Of a DNA stretch of 32,434 nucleotides, positions 1 to 7,256 are shown piece by piece; the first letter of the stretch is position 1, and the number at the start of each line of letters is the position of its first letter. This stretch comes from an uncultured Clostridia bacterium (GTDB lineage Bacteria; Bacillota; Clostridia; Oscillospirales; Ruminococcaceae). Both the position numbers and the translations under genes were made by a program. The stretch is from assembly GCA_947625915.1 (NCBI GenBank), contig CANQPX010000022.1, forward strand, positions 1 to 32,434, written 5' to 3'. A model generated the notes under the pieces. The model had not been told where the DNA came from. It saw only the letters and a program-made list of their open reading frames with translations, and searched no databases.

Positions 1-13
1 TGGCTATAGCGCC
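1..13 (-). tRNA. tRNA-Cys, 5' fragment cut by the window edge (probable)
   Basis: Read on the minus strand, the last 13 bases are GGCGCTATAGCCA. This fits a 7-nt acceptor strand GGCGCTA, the usual TA at positions 8-9 and the start of a D stem (GCC A). That start is typical of clostridial tRNA-Cys. It lies 5 nt downstream of the tRNA-Gly CCA end in the same array. The anticodon is outside the window, so the identity is inferred from the 5' end only. Confidence 0.5.
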
Positions 14-18
14 CCATA

Positions 19-94
19 TGGAGCGGATTACGGGGCTCGAACCCGCTACCTCCACCTTGGCAAGGTGGCGCTCTACCGGATGAGCTAAATCCGC
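19..94 (-). tRNA. tRNA-Gly (anticodon GCC)
   Basis: The minus strand folds into a full cloverleaf. The acceptor is GCGGATT/AATCCGC with discriminator T and a genome-encoded CCA. The anticodon stem CCACC/GGTGG holds loop TTGCCAA (anticodon GCC), and the T arm carries GGTTCGAGCC. It is the third gene of the Val-Asp-Gly-(Cys) array, 4 nt after tRNA-Asp, and is probably processed from one transcript started at about position 275. Confidence 0.97.
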
Positions 95-98
95 ATAA

Positions 99-175
99 TG
101 GCGACCCGGATGAGGCTCGAACTCACGACCTCCGCCGTGACAGGGCGGCGTTCTGACCAACTGAACTACCGGGCC
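99..175 (-). tRNA. tRNA-Asp (anticodon GTC)
   Basis: The minus strand gives acceptor GGCCCGG/CCGGGTC (one G-T pair), discriminator G, encoded CCA, anticodon stem CCGCC/GGCGG with loop CTGTCAC (anticodon GTC), and a standard GAGTTCGAGCC T arm. The length is 77 nt including CCA. It sits 2 nt after tRNA-Val in the same operon. Confidence 0.97.
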
Positions 176-177
176 AT

Positions 178-253
178 TGGTGGGAACTATAGGGCTCGAA
201 CCTATGACCCTCTGCTTGTAAGGCAGATGCTCTCCCAGCTGAGCTAAGCTCCC
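178..253 (-). tRNA. tRNA-Val (anticodon TAC)
   Basis: The minus strand gives acceptor GGGAGCT/AGTTCCC (one G-T pair), discriminator A, encoded CCA, anticodon stem TCTGC/GCAGA with loop CTTACAA (anticodon TAC), and T arm GGTTCGAGCC. It is the first gene of the tRNA array, directly downstream of a consensus promoter. Confidence 0.97.
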
Positions 254-281
254 GACGTGCTATATTTTCAGCGACTTACTT

Positions 282-310
282 ATTATACAACATAAAACCT
301 CATTTGTCAA
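282..310 (-). promoter_or_regulatory. Sigma-A promoter of the tRNA operon
   Basis: On the minus strand TTGACA (305-310) is followed by a 17-nt spacer and TATAAT (282-287). Both hexamers match consensus perfectly at the ideal spacing. The predicted start is about 25 nt upstream of tRNA-Val. A promoter this strong fits a stable-RNA operon. Confidence 0.92.
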
Positions 311-368
311 GAGCATTTTTAAAAATATTTTCAATTTTTTCAAAATTTTTCTTTGCCATATCTTTACA

Positions 369-393
369 CAAATTAGCAATTAAAGCTAATTTG
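369..393 (-). terminator. Hairpin after spoIVB, weak terminator candidate
   Basis: Perfect 9-bp inverted repeat CAAATTAGC / GCTAATTTG with a 7-nt loop, just downstream of the spoIVB stop and upstream of the tRNA promoter. The minus-strand 3' flank is TGTAAAGA, so there is no proper U-tract. A second small hairpin (ATAAAG/CTTTAT) lies beside it at about 395-410. It may slow or end the spoIVB transcript, but it is not a classic intrinsic terminator. Confidence 0.45.
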
Positions 394-415
394 CATAAAG
401 AAGGCTTTATTCATA

Positions 416-1681
416 TTATGCGGCGGAGTTGCCGCTTATGACATTGACCGAACAGTTATACATTGTGTCCGCAAAGATCGCATATCCTTTAGCAGGATTG
501 TTTACGAAAACGTGAGTCACTGCTCCTATGAGTTTACCGTTCTGGATAATAGGGCTTCCGCTCATTCCCTGAACGATGCCGCCTGTCTTTTCAAGAAGTT
601 CCTCATCGGTGACCTTTATTATCATATTTTTGCCGCTGTCGGGATCCTGAAGATCTATTTTTTCAATGATAATTTCATATTTTTCCGCTTTCTTTCCGTC
701 AATAGTCGTGTAAATATAAGCTTTTCCTGTCTCTATCTCCTGTCTCATGCCGAGTTTTACGGGTTCTTCATCGGTAACAGACCCGTTAAGCGTGCCGTAA
801 AGTCCGTTTTCGCAATTTGAAATAAGATCGCCTATCGCTCCGCCTGCCGAAAAACTTCCCATAAGCTCTCCGGGGATCCCGGGTTTGCCTTTTTTAACGC
901 CGTTAACGGTAACTTCCGCGACTTCGCCCTTATAAAGCGGCATTATGCATCCCGTATCAACATCGCATACAGGATGCCCGAGTCCCGCAAAACTTCCGTT
1001 TTCAGGATCATAGAACGTAAGTGTTCCGATACCCGCAGAACTGTCCCTTACCCACATACCTATTCGGTAACTGTTGTCCGCGCTGCATTTGCATGGAGTA
1101 ACACTGACCGTCATTTCACTGTTATTTCTTACCAAAGCAACAGAAAGGCTTTTCCCTTCGCTTTCTTCTATAATGTTGGCAATATCTTCGTTTGAAAGGA
1201 TCTTTTTGCCGTCTATCGTTTTGATGATATCTCCTGTTTTTATACCTGCGTCGACCGCAGGAGAAGCTATGCCGTGTCCTGTGTCAAAACTGCTCAGTTC
1301 AACAGCTATAACGCCATCGGTGAGCAGCTTTATCCCGAAAGGCGTTCCGCACGGTACAAGAAGAGGTTCGTCTATCTCTTGTATATTTACTGTTTTAATT
1401 GGAATAATTCCTAATAATCTTAATTCTACCCGCTTGACATCGGTACTTCCCGCCGGTATGGCAAATTCTGAAAGATATGCCCTGCTGCACGGAACAGCCT
1501 CGATAAGATCGGATATTTTAAGTTCACTTCCTGCTGATATATAATAGTTATTCGGCAATGAATGGTCATAATACAATATCACTCCAAGGAGCGTAAGGAT
1601 CATCATATTTACCATTACTGCCGTAAATTTTATAAAATTTCTCATTATTTTACATTCCGCTTTATTTCGATCGGGAAACAA
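416..1681 (-). CDS. spoIVB: SpoIVB peptidase (S55 family, PDZ domain)
   Basis: This is the serine peptidase made in the forespore. It is secreted into the intermembrane space and signals to the mother cell by cleaving SpoIVFA, which frees SpoIVFB to process pro-sigma-K. Visible features: one N-terminal membrane segment (about residues 16-38), a PDZ domain (about 110-195), the S55 His in GLGHP (His236) and the nucleophile in GMSGSP (Ser376), with an Asp in VTDEELL (Asp359) at the triad position. At 421 aa the length is normal for the family. I take the TTG start because an AGGAAAGGAG site lies directly upstream. The internal ATG at residue 13 has no comparable site and would still keep the membrane segment. 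Monocistronic: the tRNA promoter lies downstream and the neighbouring plus-strand gene is divergent. Confidence 0.95.
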   Translation of the reverse strand: MFPDRNKAECKIMRNFIKFTAVMVNMMILTLLGVILYYDHSLPNNYYISAGSELKISDLIEAVPCSRAYLSEFAIPAGSTDVKRVELRLLGIIPIKTVNIQEIDEPLLVPCGTPFGIKLLTDGVIAVELSSFDTGHGIASPAVDAGIKTGDIIKTIDGKKILSNEDIANIIEESEGKSLSVALVRNNSEMTVSVTPCKCSADNSYRIGMWVRDSSAGIGTLTFYDPENGSFAGLGHPVCDVDTGCIMPLYKGEVAEVTVNGVKKGKPGIPGELMGSFSAGGAIGDLISNCENGLYGTLNGSVTDEEPVKLGMRQEIETGKAYIYTTIDGKKAEKYEIIIEKIDLQDPDSGKNMIIKVTDEELLEKTGGIVQGMSGSPIIQNGKLIGAVTHVFVNNPAKGYAIFADTMYNCSVNVISGNSAA

Positions 1682-1821
1682 AACTCTCCTTTCCTCGATT
1701 TCCTGCGTTTGACCGCCTTATTACTATTCTCATTTTAGACCGATTTATCAATGCTTTTTATTTGGTTATTTTACACCTAAACTTTAAAATAACTTGTCGA
1801 AAATAGAAATTCAAATTCCGC

Positions 1822-1851
1822 TTGCATTTGATATGTGTTTTGTGCTATACT
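1822..1851 (+). promoter_or_regulatory. Sigma-A-type promoter for the small membrane protein
   Basis: TTGCAT (1822-1827), an 18-nt spacer, then TATACT (1846-1851), ending 36 nt before the ATG of the plus-strand gene at 1888. Both hexamers differ from consensus by at most two bases. Confidence 0.6.
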
Positions 1852-1887
1852 ATTATTGTCTGATAAGGACGAGAAAGGAAATTTTTT

Positions 1888-2358
1888 ATGAAAAAAGCAA
1901 GAAATATAACAATGATCCTTTGCATAGCTGCCGCCGCGATAGTATCGGGATTTATAGACATTTTCGGCGGGATCTCCATAATTGTGGTAAATTATGATAC
2001 ATACGGAGATCTCGGCGTCGCACTGCTGATAAGTTCGGCTTTCCTTATTTTGGGAACTATTTTGGCTTGTTTTGAGAAAATTTGGCTTCCCGCAGTCTTT
2101 AATATTATTGGCACGCTGTCTTACATATATACCGTCCACGGGTTATATTCCATACCAAATTCTTCAAGCAGACCAAAATTAAAAACAGAAGCACTTGCGG
2201 ATAAACATATGCTTACCGTAATTGTAACTTTACTCCTTGCCGCACTGACGGTATTCAACCTCTTTACAGAGAAAAATGTTAACAAAAGACAGGAGAAAAA
2301 TGCTAAAAAATTTAACAAAGAAATCCGCTCCCTCAAAGATAACGAAAAGATATTGTAA
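1888..2358 (+). CDS. Small multi-pass membrane protein, function unknown
   Basis: 156 aa, not recognised. Hydrophobic stretches at about residues 8-30, 43-62, 65-86 and 107-128 suggest four transmembrane segments. They are followed by a strongly basic cytoplasmic tail rich in Lys and Asn (EKNVNKRQEKNAKKFNKE). A hydrophilic loop with KLKTEALADK separates the third and fourth segments. The start is supported by AAAGGA about 8 nt upstream. It is transcribed alone on the plus strand and diverges from spoIVB. The next gene, a LacI-type regulator, has its own promoter, so a functional link is possible but unproven. No catalytic or transport motif can be seen. Confidence 0.8.
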   Translation: MKKARNITMILCIAAAAIVSGFIDIFGGISIIVVNYDTYGDLGVALLISSAFLILGTILACFEKIWLPAVFNIIGTLSYIYTVHGLYSIPNSSSRPKLKTEALADKHMLTVIVTLLLAALTVFNLFTEKNVNKRQEKNAKKFNKEIRSLKDNEKIL

Positions 2359-2391
2359 AATAAAACCGATGTTTTTTATTTATATTGTCAA

Positions 2392-2420
2392 TTGAAATGA
2401 ATGGCTTTTTGTTGTACAAT
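2392..2420 (+). promoter_or_regulatory. Promoter of the LacI-family regulator
   Basis: TTGAAA (2392-2397), a 17-nt spacer, then TACAAT (2415-2420). The 8-bp palindrome TCAATTGA overlaps the -35 edge and TTGTACAA overlaps the -10. Neither has the central CG usual for LacI-type operators, so autoregulation cannot be claimed. Confidence 0.65.
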
Positions 2421-2461
2421 TATATATTATCTGTTTTCTATTTTCTGAAAGGAGAGCTGCC

Positions 2462-2485
2462 TTGAAAAGGCACATTTTTACATAA
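2462..2485 (+). CDS. Candidate 7-codon leader peptide upstream of the LacI gene
   Basis: The best ribosome binding site in this region, AAAGGAG at 2448-2454, is 7 nt from a TTG that opens a tiny frame reading M-K-R-H-I-F-T-stop. Its TAA (2483-2485) directly abuts the ATG of the LacI-family gene at 2486. That ATG lies 31 nt from the same Shine-Dalgarno and has only a poor AAAAGG of its own. The minicistron could couple translation to the repressor. Whether it is translated cannot be decided from sequence. Confidence 0.35.
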   Translation: MKRHIFT

Positions 2486-3487
2486 ATGAACGCAACTATA
2501 AAAGACGTGGCAAAGGCAGCAGGCGTTTCAGTAGCTACCGTGTCAAGAGTCCTTAACAACAGTGCCACCGTTTCCTCCACAGCTACGGAACAAGTCAATA
2601 ACGCTATCAAGGAACTCGGCTACAGCCCTAATTTCCTCGGCAGGAACCTCAGACGCTGCGAAACAAATGTTATCCTTGCGATAGTCCCTTCCACCGAGCA
2701 GACTTTTTACAGCGAAATAATCAGAGGTATGCAGAATTCCGCCGCGGAACACGGATATGATATCCTTTTAAGTACATCAAACAGTAACTATACCCTTGAA
2801 ATGCATTTACTTAATATGCTTTTCAACCGTACAGCCGATGCGGCAATCCTTCTCGGAACTCAGCTTGACGCAAAAGCCCTTATGGAATTTAATGAAAAGT
2901 GTTTCATAGCTCTTTGCTGTGAACGTGCAGAGGGCGCAGATGTCCTGACGGTTTCCGTAGATGATGAAGGCGGCGCTTATGCCGCTGTTGAGTATCTGAT
3001 AAAATGCGGACATAAAAAGATCGGAATGATCTCCACGAACGGTGCGGCTGCTTCGTCACTCGACCGTGAAAAAGGCTACAAGCAAGCACTTTCAGATAAC
3101 GGAATACCATTCCGTGAAGAATATATTTACAAAGGAACATATGATTTCAGCCACGGAGCATTGGGATTTGACTATTTCAGAGGACTCCCCTCCCCTCCCG
3201 ATGCGATCTTCTGCGTTTCGGATATCCTTGCTGCAAGCGTTGTAAAAAAAGCACTTTCGGAAGGCTATAAAGTCGGTGAAGATATTTCCGTATGCGGATT
3301 TGACAACATTCTTCTCAGCGGAATGTACACTCCGGGGATAACTACCGTTGAACAGCCTTGCTATGATATCGGCAGAACAGTTGTTAAGGAACTTATTTAC
3401 AATATCAACAATAATTCCAAAACAAACAAAAAAATAAAGCTTCCCTATAAGCTCATAGAGCGGGAAACCGTTAAAAAGTTAGTATAA
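2486..3487 (+). CDS. LacI-family transcriptional regulator
   Basis: 333 aa, the usual length. The N-terminal helix-turn-helix (about residues 3-25, IKDVAKAAGVSVATVSRVLN) is canonical, followed by the hinge helix around GYSPNFLGRNLRR and a periplasmic-binding-protein-like effector domain (about 60-330). Typical core blocks are visible: SVDDEGGAYAAVEYLIKCGHKKIGMI, the DAIFCVSDILAA block and the GFDN motif near residue 270. An in-frame stop immediately before the ATG excludes any earlier start. The family usually represses sugar-uptake or carbohydrate-use genes, but no such gene is adjacent, so the target and ligand are unknown. It is convergent with the lipoprotein gene at 3893. The palindromic element at 3493-3888 lies in its 3' untranslated region. 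Confidence 0.93.
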   Translation: MNATIKDVAKAAGVSVATVSRVLNNSATVSSTATEQVNNAIKELGYSPNFLGRNLRRCETNVILAIVPSTEQTFYSEIIRGMQNSAAEHGYDILLSTSNSNYTLEMHLLNMLFNRTADAAILLGTQLDAKALMEFNEKCFIALCCERAEGADVLTVSVDDEGGAYAAVEYLIKCGHKKIGMISTNGAAASSLDREKGYKQALSDNGIPFREEYIYKGTYDFSHGALGFDYFRGLPSPPDAIFCVSDILAASVVKKALSEGYKVGEDISVCGFDNILLSGMYTPGITTVEQPCYDIGRTVVKELIYNINNNSKTNKKIKLPYKLIERETVKKLV

Positions 3488-3492
3488 AACAT

Positions 3493-3888
3493 AAAGAGCA
3501 CCGTCAAACGATGCTCTCAGTCTGTAGAAAAAGTATTTACAAAGAATTATTTTTTAGAAAAACAAATTGCTCTGTATTGCAAAACAGCTCACCGGGCTGT
3601 TTTGCAAGGCATAAACTATAATAGACGTTAATGCCAAGGGGAAGCCCTCTATCGCAGGGCTTCCCCCTCTTGCTGTCTGCGACAGCAATTCACCCCCTGC
3701 GGAGCTCCTAAAGGCATTAGGAGTTCCGCCGTCTGCGGACGGCGGCGAGGGCTCCGCCCCTCGACCCCGCGAGCTGGGCTCAGCTCGACCAGCTTTTCGG
3801 GCAAAGTTTTGTTTTTTCGTTTTTTAGTTAGTCCGCGCCTATTTTTAGTTTTTCGACAGTCTGAGAGCATCGTCAAACGATGCTCTTT
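3493..3888. repeat. 396-bp multi-hairpin element with 40-bp terminal inverted repeats
   Basis: The only gene-free stretch over 300 bp. The left end (3493-3532) and right end (3849-3888) match as inverted repeats at 34 of 40 positions, and each end is itself a hairpin with stem AGAGCATCGT and loop CAA. Inside are seven perfect stem-loops: 3577-3607 (12-bp arms), 3638-3666 (11 bp), 3670-3688 (8), 3705-3723 (7), 3726-3745 (8), 3746-3763 (6) and 3770-3787 (7). The core is GC-rich, unlike the AT-rich flanks. No clear target-site duplication is seen. The overall shape resembles a non-autonomous miniature element or a structured extragenic repeat. A 75-codon frame across it reads the arginine-rich translation of the hairpins and is not believable as a gene. 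Confidence 0.8.
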
Positions 3889-3889
3889 T
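3864..3889 (+). terminator. Intrinsic terminator for the LacI gene, formed by the right end of the element
   Basis: AGAGCATCGT-CAA-ACGATGCTCT followed by TTTTGATTT on the plus strand. The near-identical left-end hairpin (3495-3517) has its U-rich flank only on the minus strand (CTCTTTATGTTTT). Each end would therefore stop transcripts that leave the element, and both convergent genes would carry the whole element as a 3' untranslated region. Confidence 0.65.
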
Positions 3890-3892
3890 GAT

Positions 3893-5245
3893 TTAATAAT
3901 TTACTTCTATCCTGCCTTTACTGTCAATATTATCTCCGTAAACGCATATATCTGCGATAAAACTTTTCAGATCGTCTATGGAAGTAAGCCCGACTTCTTT
4001 GACTTTGAGGTCATATTCGCTGATCTCAACGGTCAGAAGCCCGTATTCCCCGGCGGGAACACTCGCACCGATCACAAAATACTCTTCTTTTCCGTTCAGC
4101 ATTATAGTGCCGTCGTAATCATCGCCTATATAGATCTCCTCATCGTTTTTGTTTTCCACAAGAAACAGCAAGACCCCATCTTCACCTTCGGGATCTTTTG
4201 CAATACCTTTGGAAATTATTCTTACTCCGTCATTGTTGTAAACTTCATCGCCGGAAGTGTCAACAGGCGTTTTCTTATCGGAGTAGTCAAGCGTTATGGC
4301 TTTTTCTTCGGAAATCGAGTTATAGTTTTTATCATATACAGCACAGCTCAGACAGATATTTTCCAAGCCGTCATATCCCAGTAATTCAAATTTATCATAC
4401 GGGAATATGTATTTGGTATTTATCTCTATTATTTCCTTTCTGCCCGCCGGAAGATATACATTTTCACTTTCAGATGTGTAAACACCGTTTATAAAAATAT
4501 CCGATATGACCACATATACCGTATCTTCCGAATTGTTTACCGCTTCGAGCCAGAGCGAATTTCCGTCTTCTGTTTTGAAAAGCGTTTCTGAAATTATGCT
4601 GAAGCCGCCGCCATCGTAAATTTTATCTTCGGAAAGATCTGCTGTTTCATAGCCGTACTTCGGGGAAATTCCCGCTTTGAGCTGTTCCAGATATGTATCT
4701 GTATCATAGTCATAGCTGTCATGCTTGTCTGTTTCTATGCGGAAAAGTTCTTCAAAGATCGTGTTGTAAGAACTGTCGTTCGCAGTAATTATAAATTCCA
4801 CATCTGCAATATCCGTAAAGCCGAATTTGTCAAAAACAAATTTTCCGAAAGAAACGGTTTCCGTGTCCGAATTTCCGGCTTCCACCGATGAAAACAAGGT
4901 GAACGGTACCGAATAACCGTTTACGGCAAAGTATTTAGTTCCCGAAAAATGTACTTCATCATCGGTATTGTTTTCAAAGGTAATATCCATTTCGGCGTAT
5001 TCCTCGGAAAGCTTCACTTCCGAAACGGTGATCTTTATGCCGTCCTTGTCATAAATAACGCTGTTATCGGCAGAAACCACTGCTTTTTCGCTGCCCTCCG
5101 CAGCGTTTTCTTTTTCTTCTTCAACTACAACGGCTGTTTTTGTGATGTTTTCTGAAGTCTGAGCCTGAGTTTGCTGCTCGGAAGTTCCGCAGGCGGACAT
5201 GGACAAAGCGGTTATCATGATAAAAACGGATAAGAATTTTTTCAT
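3893..5245 (-). CDS. Lipoprotein with three tandem beta-rich repeats, function unknown
   Basis: 450 aa. A lipoprotein signal peptide is present (MKK, a hydrophobic core, then SMSAC with the lipidated Cys19), so the protein should be anchored outside the membrane. After an acidic Gln/Glu-rich linker come three diverged copies of a domain of about 115 residues (about 62-175, 206-320 and 334-450). Each opens with a motif like YDKDGIKI / YDGGGFSI / YNNDGVRI, then an ENNTDDE / VNNSEDT / ENKNDEE turn, and copies 2 and 3 share a PAG turn. This suggests immunoglobulin-like accessory domains of the kind seen in DUF4352-type lipoproteins, but I cannot assign a family. GAGGT precedes the ATG. It follows hslO by 15 nt and is the last gene of that operon. 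No enzyme motif is visible. Confidence 0.85.
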   Translation of the reverse strand: MKKFLSVFIMITALSMSACGTSEQQTQAQTSENITKTAVVVEEEKENAAEGSEKAVVSADNSVIYDKDGIKITVSEVKLSEEYAEMDITFENNTDDEVHFSGTKYFAVNGYSVPFTLFSSVEAGNSDTETVSFGKFVFDKFGFTDIADVEFIITANDSSYNTIFEELFRIETDKHDSYDYDTDTYLEQLKAGISPKYGYETADLSEDKIYDGGGFSIISETLFKTEDGNSLWLEAVNNSEDTVYVVISDIFINGVYTSESENVYLPAGRKEIIEINTKYIFPYDKFELLGYDGLENICLSCAVYDKNYNSISEEKAITLDYSDKKTPVDTSGDEVYNNDGVRIISKGIAKDPEGEDGVLLFLVENKNDEEIYIGDDYDGTIMLNGKEEYFVIGASVPAGEYGLLTVEISEYDLKVKEVGLTSIDDLKSFIADICVYGDNIDSKGRIEVNY

Positions 5246-5260
5246 ATTTGACCTCTTTCT

Positions 5261-6130
5261 TTAATTTATAAGCCCTTTTATCTCCTCTTTTGAAAAATTA
5301 TATTTTTTGTCGCAGAAATGGCAGCAGACTTCTATACTATCCTCTTCTTCATACATTTTTGTAAGTTCTTCCCTGCCGAGGCTGATAAGCGCACGCTCGA
5401 CGCGTTTCTTACTGCAATCGCACCTGTATTCACAGTCAAAAGAATCCAGAATGTTCGGTTCAAGACCGTCAAGGACTTTCATTGCGATATCTTCGGAAGT
5501 CATTCCCGAGTCAAGCATTTTTGTGACGGGAGGAAGTTTATTTACATTTGCTTCGAGAATGTCGATACATTTCTCGTCCGCAAACGGCAAAAGCTGTATA
5601 AGATAACCGCCTGCCGCTTTTACCGTAAGATCGGGATTTACCAGAACACCAAGCCCGCATACTGTGGGGATCTGCTCGCTTACCGCAAAATAGCTTGCGA
5701 TATCTTCTGCGATCTCTCCCGAAACTATGGGAACTTGCCCTACATAAGGTTCTTTCAGTCCGAGATCTTTTACAACGGAAAGTGTTCCGTTACGTCCCAC
5801 AGCTCCTGCAACATCAAGTTTGCCGAATTTGTTAAGAGGTATCTCAACTATCGGGTTGGAAACGTAAGATCTTACATTCCCCTTGCTGTCCGCAACGGCA
5901 ATAAGTACTCCTGTTGCGCCGTCACCGTTCAAGCGGATAGTTACCGAATCATTTTCTCCTTTCAGACCTATGCCTATAAGCGAAGCGGCGATAGAAAGCC
6001 TTCCCAGAGCCGCAGTTACAACAGCGGACGGCTGATGTATCTGTTCTATTTTGGAAACAATATCCAGAGCGTCGATAGCCGTAGCAGTTACCGAAGCGTC
6101 TGCGGAAATAGTTCTTACGATCTTAGCCAT
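5261..6130 (-). CDS. hslO: Hsp33 redox-regulated holdase chaperone
   Basis: 289 aa, the family length. Hsp33 is a cytoplasmic chaperone that is inactive when reduced and zinc-bound. It becomes a holdase when oxidants form disulfides in its C-terminal switch. The four zinc ligands are present as CxC (CDC, about residues 236-238) and CxxC (CHFC, about 270-273). The N-terminal body shows the typical VTATAIDALDIV and IRLNGDGATGVLIAVAD segments. It starts 4 nt after the methyltransferase stop with AAAGG upstream, and is followed by the lipoprotein gene. An oxidative-stress role for the operon is a reasonable guess but rests on this gene alone. Confidence 0.96.
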   Translation of the reverse strand: MAKIVRTISADASVTATAIDALDIVSKIEQIHQPSAVVTAALGRLSIAASLIGIGLKGENDSVTIRLNGDGATGVLIAVADSKGNVRSYVSNPIVEIPLNKFGKLDVAGAVGRNGTLSVVKDLGLKEPYVGQVPIVSGEIAEDIASYFAVSEQIPTVCGLGVLVNPDLTVKAAGGYLIQLLPFADEKCIDILEANVNKLPPVTKMLDSGMTSEDIAMKVLDGLEPNILDSFDCEYRCDCSKKRVERALISLGREELTKMYEEEDSIEVCCHFCDKKYNFSKEEIKGLIN

Positions 6131-6134
6131 TTTA

Positions 6135-6884
6135 TCATACCTTTCTTGTTACATATACAAGCTTTTCGCTGTCCGTCCTTGGCGGATCAAAGCTGTCGTA
6201 ATCGTACTTTGCGGCGATCTCCAGCCCGCTTTTTACAAGCAGTTCGTCAATAATATTTTCCTCAAAAGCAATTTCGGAAAATTCGTCCTCATAACGTTCA
6301 TACGAACCGTTTTCCGTCAGTTCAAAAAACGTAAGCGACATATCAACACGGCAGTTCTCACCGCCGATATAGGTATTCTGCCATGCACAGAAAACGTTCT
6401 CCATATCATAAATAAACGTATTATTGCCGAGGATATTTTTATGCTTATACGGTGTATTGATATCAAAGATAAAGAGTCCCTCAGGTTCGCAGAAAAGAGA
6501 GACTCTTTCAAATGTACGTTCTATGGCGGAAATATCAGGCAGATGATTTATCCCGTCCAGAGCGCAGACAGTAACATCTATCGTTCCGAACATATCGAGC
6601 CTTGTCATATCCTGACAAAGATACTGAATGTTCAGCCCGCTTTCGATTTTCTTTTCGATAGCCGCATTGAGCATATCTTCGGAATTATCAACGCCTATAA
6701 CATCATAACCCATTCTGCACATTTCTTCCGAAAGACTTCCCGTACCGCAGGCAAGGTCAAGCAGGATATTTTTTTTGCCGCCGTGACGTTTTATGAGCGC
6801 ATCGAAATATTCCGCACGTTTTTTATAGGAGATATTTTTTGTCAGCTGATCGTAAAAATACGAAAAGCATTTATACCCGCTCAT
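6135..6884 (-). CDS. Class I SAM-dependent methyltransferase
   Basis: 249 aa with a Rossmann-type methyltransferase fold. Motif I is LLDLACGTGSLSEEM (about residues 40-54), the acidic end of strand 2 is VIGVDNSEDML, and motif IV-like FDINTPYKHKNILG follows. The N-terminal segment (FSYFYDQLTKNISYKKRAEYF) is typical of the YqeM/small-molecule methyltransferase group of Firmicutes. The substrate is not known. The ATG overlaps the stop of the yerC-like gene (ATGA), so the two are translationally coupled. The hslO gene follows after 4 nt. Residues beyond motif IV are not diagnostic. Confidence 0.85.
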   Translation of the reverse strand: MSGYKCFSYFYDQLTKNISYKKRAEYFDALIKRHGGKKNILLDLACGTGSLSEEMCRMGYDVIGVDNSEDMLNAAIEKKIESGLNIQYLCQDMTRLDMFGTIDVTVCALDGINHLPDISAIERTFERVSLFCEPEGLFIFDINTPYKHKNILGNNTFIYDMENVFCAWQNTYIGGENCRVDMSLTFFELTENGSYERYEDEFSEIAFEENIIDELLVKSGLEIAAKYDYDSFDPPRTDSEKLVYVTRKV

Positions 6885-7189
6885 TGTTTCTTATTGCTCT
6901 TTTTGTTCATGCGACCGAATACGAGAGCATAACCTCCGCTTCCCTGATAATTGAGAGTTCTGTTTACGCGGCTGATGGTAGCAGTACTTGCGCCTGTTTC
7001 CGCAACGATATCCTTGTAGACTTTTTTATTAGTGAGCATTTTAGCCACCTGCATTCTCTGTGACATTGACTGGAGCTCGATGACCGTGCAGAGATCGCCG
7101 AAAAAAGCCTCGCATTCTTCTTTATTTTTAAGGGAAAGAATAGCCTCGTAAAGGTCATTCATATGTTCTGTATTAAGTTTATTGTTCAT
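6881..7189 (-). CDS. YerC/YecD-type TrpR-related DNA-binding protein
   Basis: About 102 aa, all-helical, with a TrpR-like helix-turn-helix around residues 57-80 (VYKDIVAETGASTATISRV). The N-terminal part (LYEAILSLKNKEECEAFFGD and LCTVIELQSMSQRMQVAKML) is the signature of the YerC/YecD family. I place the start at the ATG at 7189 (MNNKLN). AAAGGA lies about 12 nt upstream, and family members begin this way. A GTG 21 nt further upstream has no ribosome binding site. First gene of the operon yerC-methyltransferase-hslO-lipoprotein. A pair of inverted repeats overlaps its promoter and may be its own operator. Confidence 0.9.
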   Translation of the reverse strand: MNNKLNTEHMNDLYEAILSLKNKEECEAFFGDLCTVIELQSMSQRMQVAKMLTNKKVYKDIVAETGASTATISRVNRTLNYQGSGGYALVFGRMNKKSNKKQ

Positions 7190-7214
7190 AACATTGACAG
7201 ATCCTTTCACTTTA

Positions 7215-7256
7215 GTGCAAACGCACCGTTATTATGTGCTATTACTATTTTAGCAC
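7215..7256 (-). promoter_or_regulatory. Two inverted repeats over the yerC-like promoter, candidate operator
   Basis: The first repeat, 7236-7256, has arms GTGCTA and TAGCAC separated by 9 nt, and covers the -10 box (7247-7252). The second, 7215-7226, is GTGC-AAAC-GCAC just downstream in the leader, where TTAGTGC repeats the same half-site. TrpR-type repressors bind short symmetric sites at promoters, so autorepression is plausible. This is inference from position and symmetry only. Confidence 0.45.

Noticed and set aside
1682-1740. Possible sigma-F/G promoter ahead of spoIVB (GAGAATAGT resembles a forespore -10)
   Set aside because: The candidate -35 is at the wrong spacing (13 or 18 nt), so I do not list it, although forespore control is expected for this gene.
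2359-2420. LacI-type operator at the LacI gene promoter
   Set aside because: Only 8-bp AT-rich palindromes are present, without the central CG and flanking symmetry usual for the family.
3649-3876. 75-codon minus-strand open frame in the hairpin element
   Set aside because: It reads through several perfect palindromes, is arginine-rich with no domain, and has no ribosome binding site. It is a by-product of the repeat.
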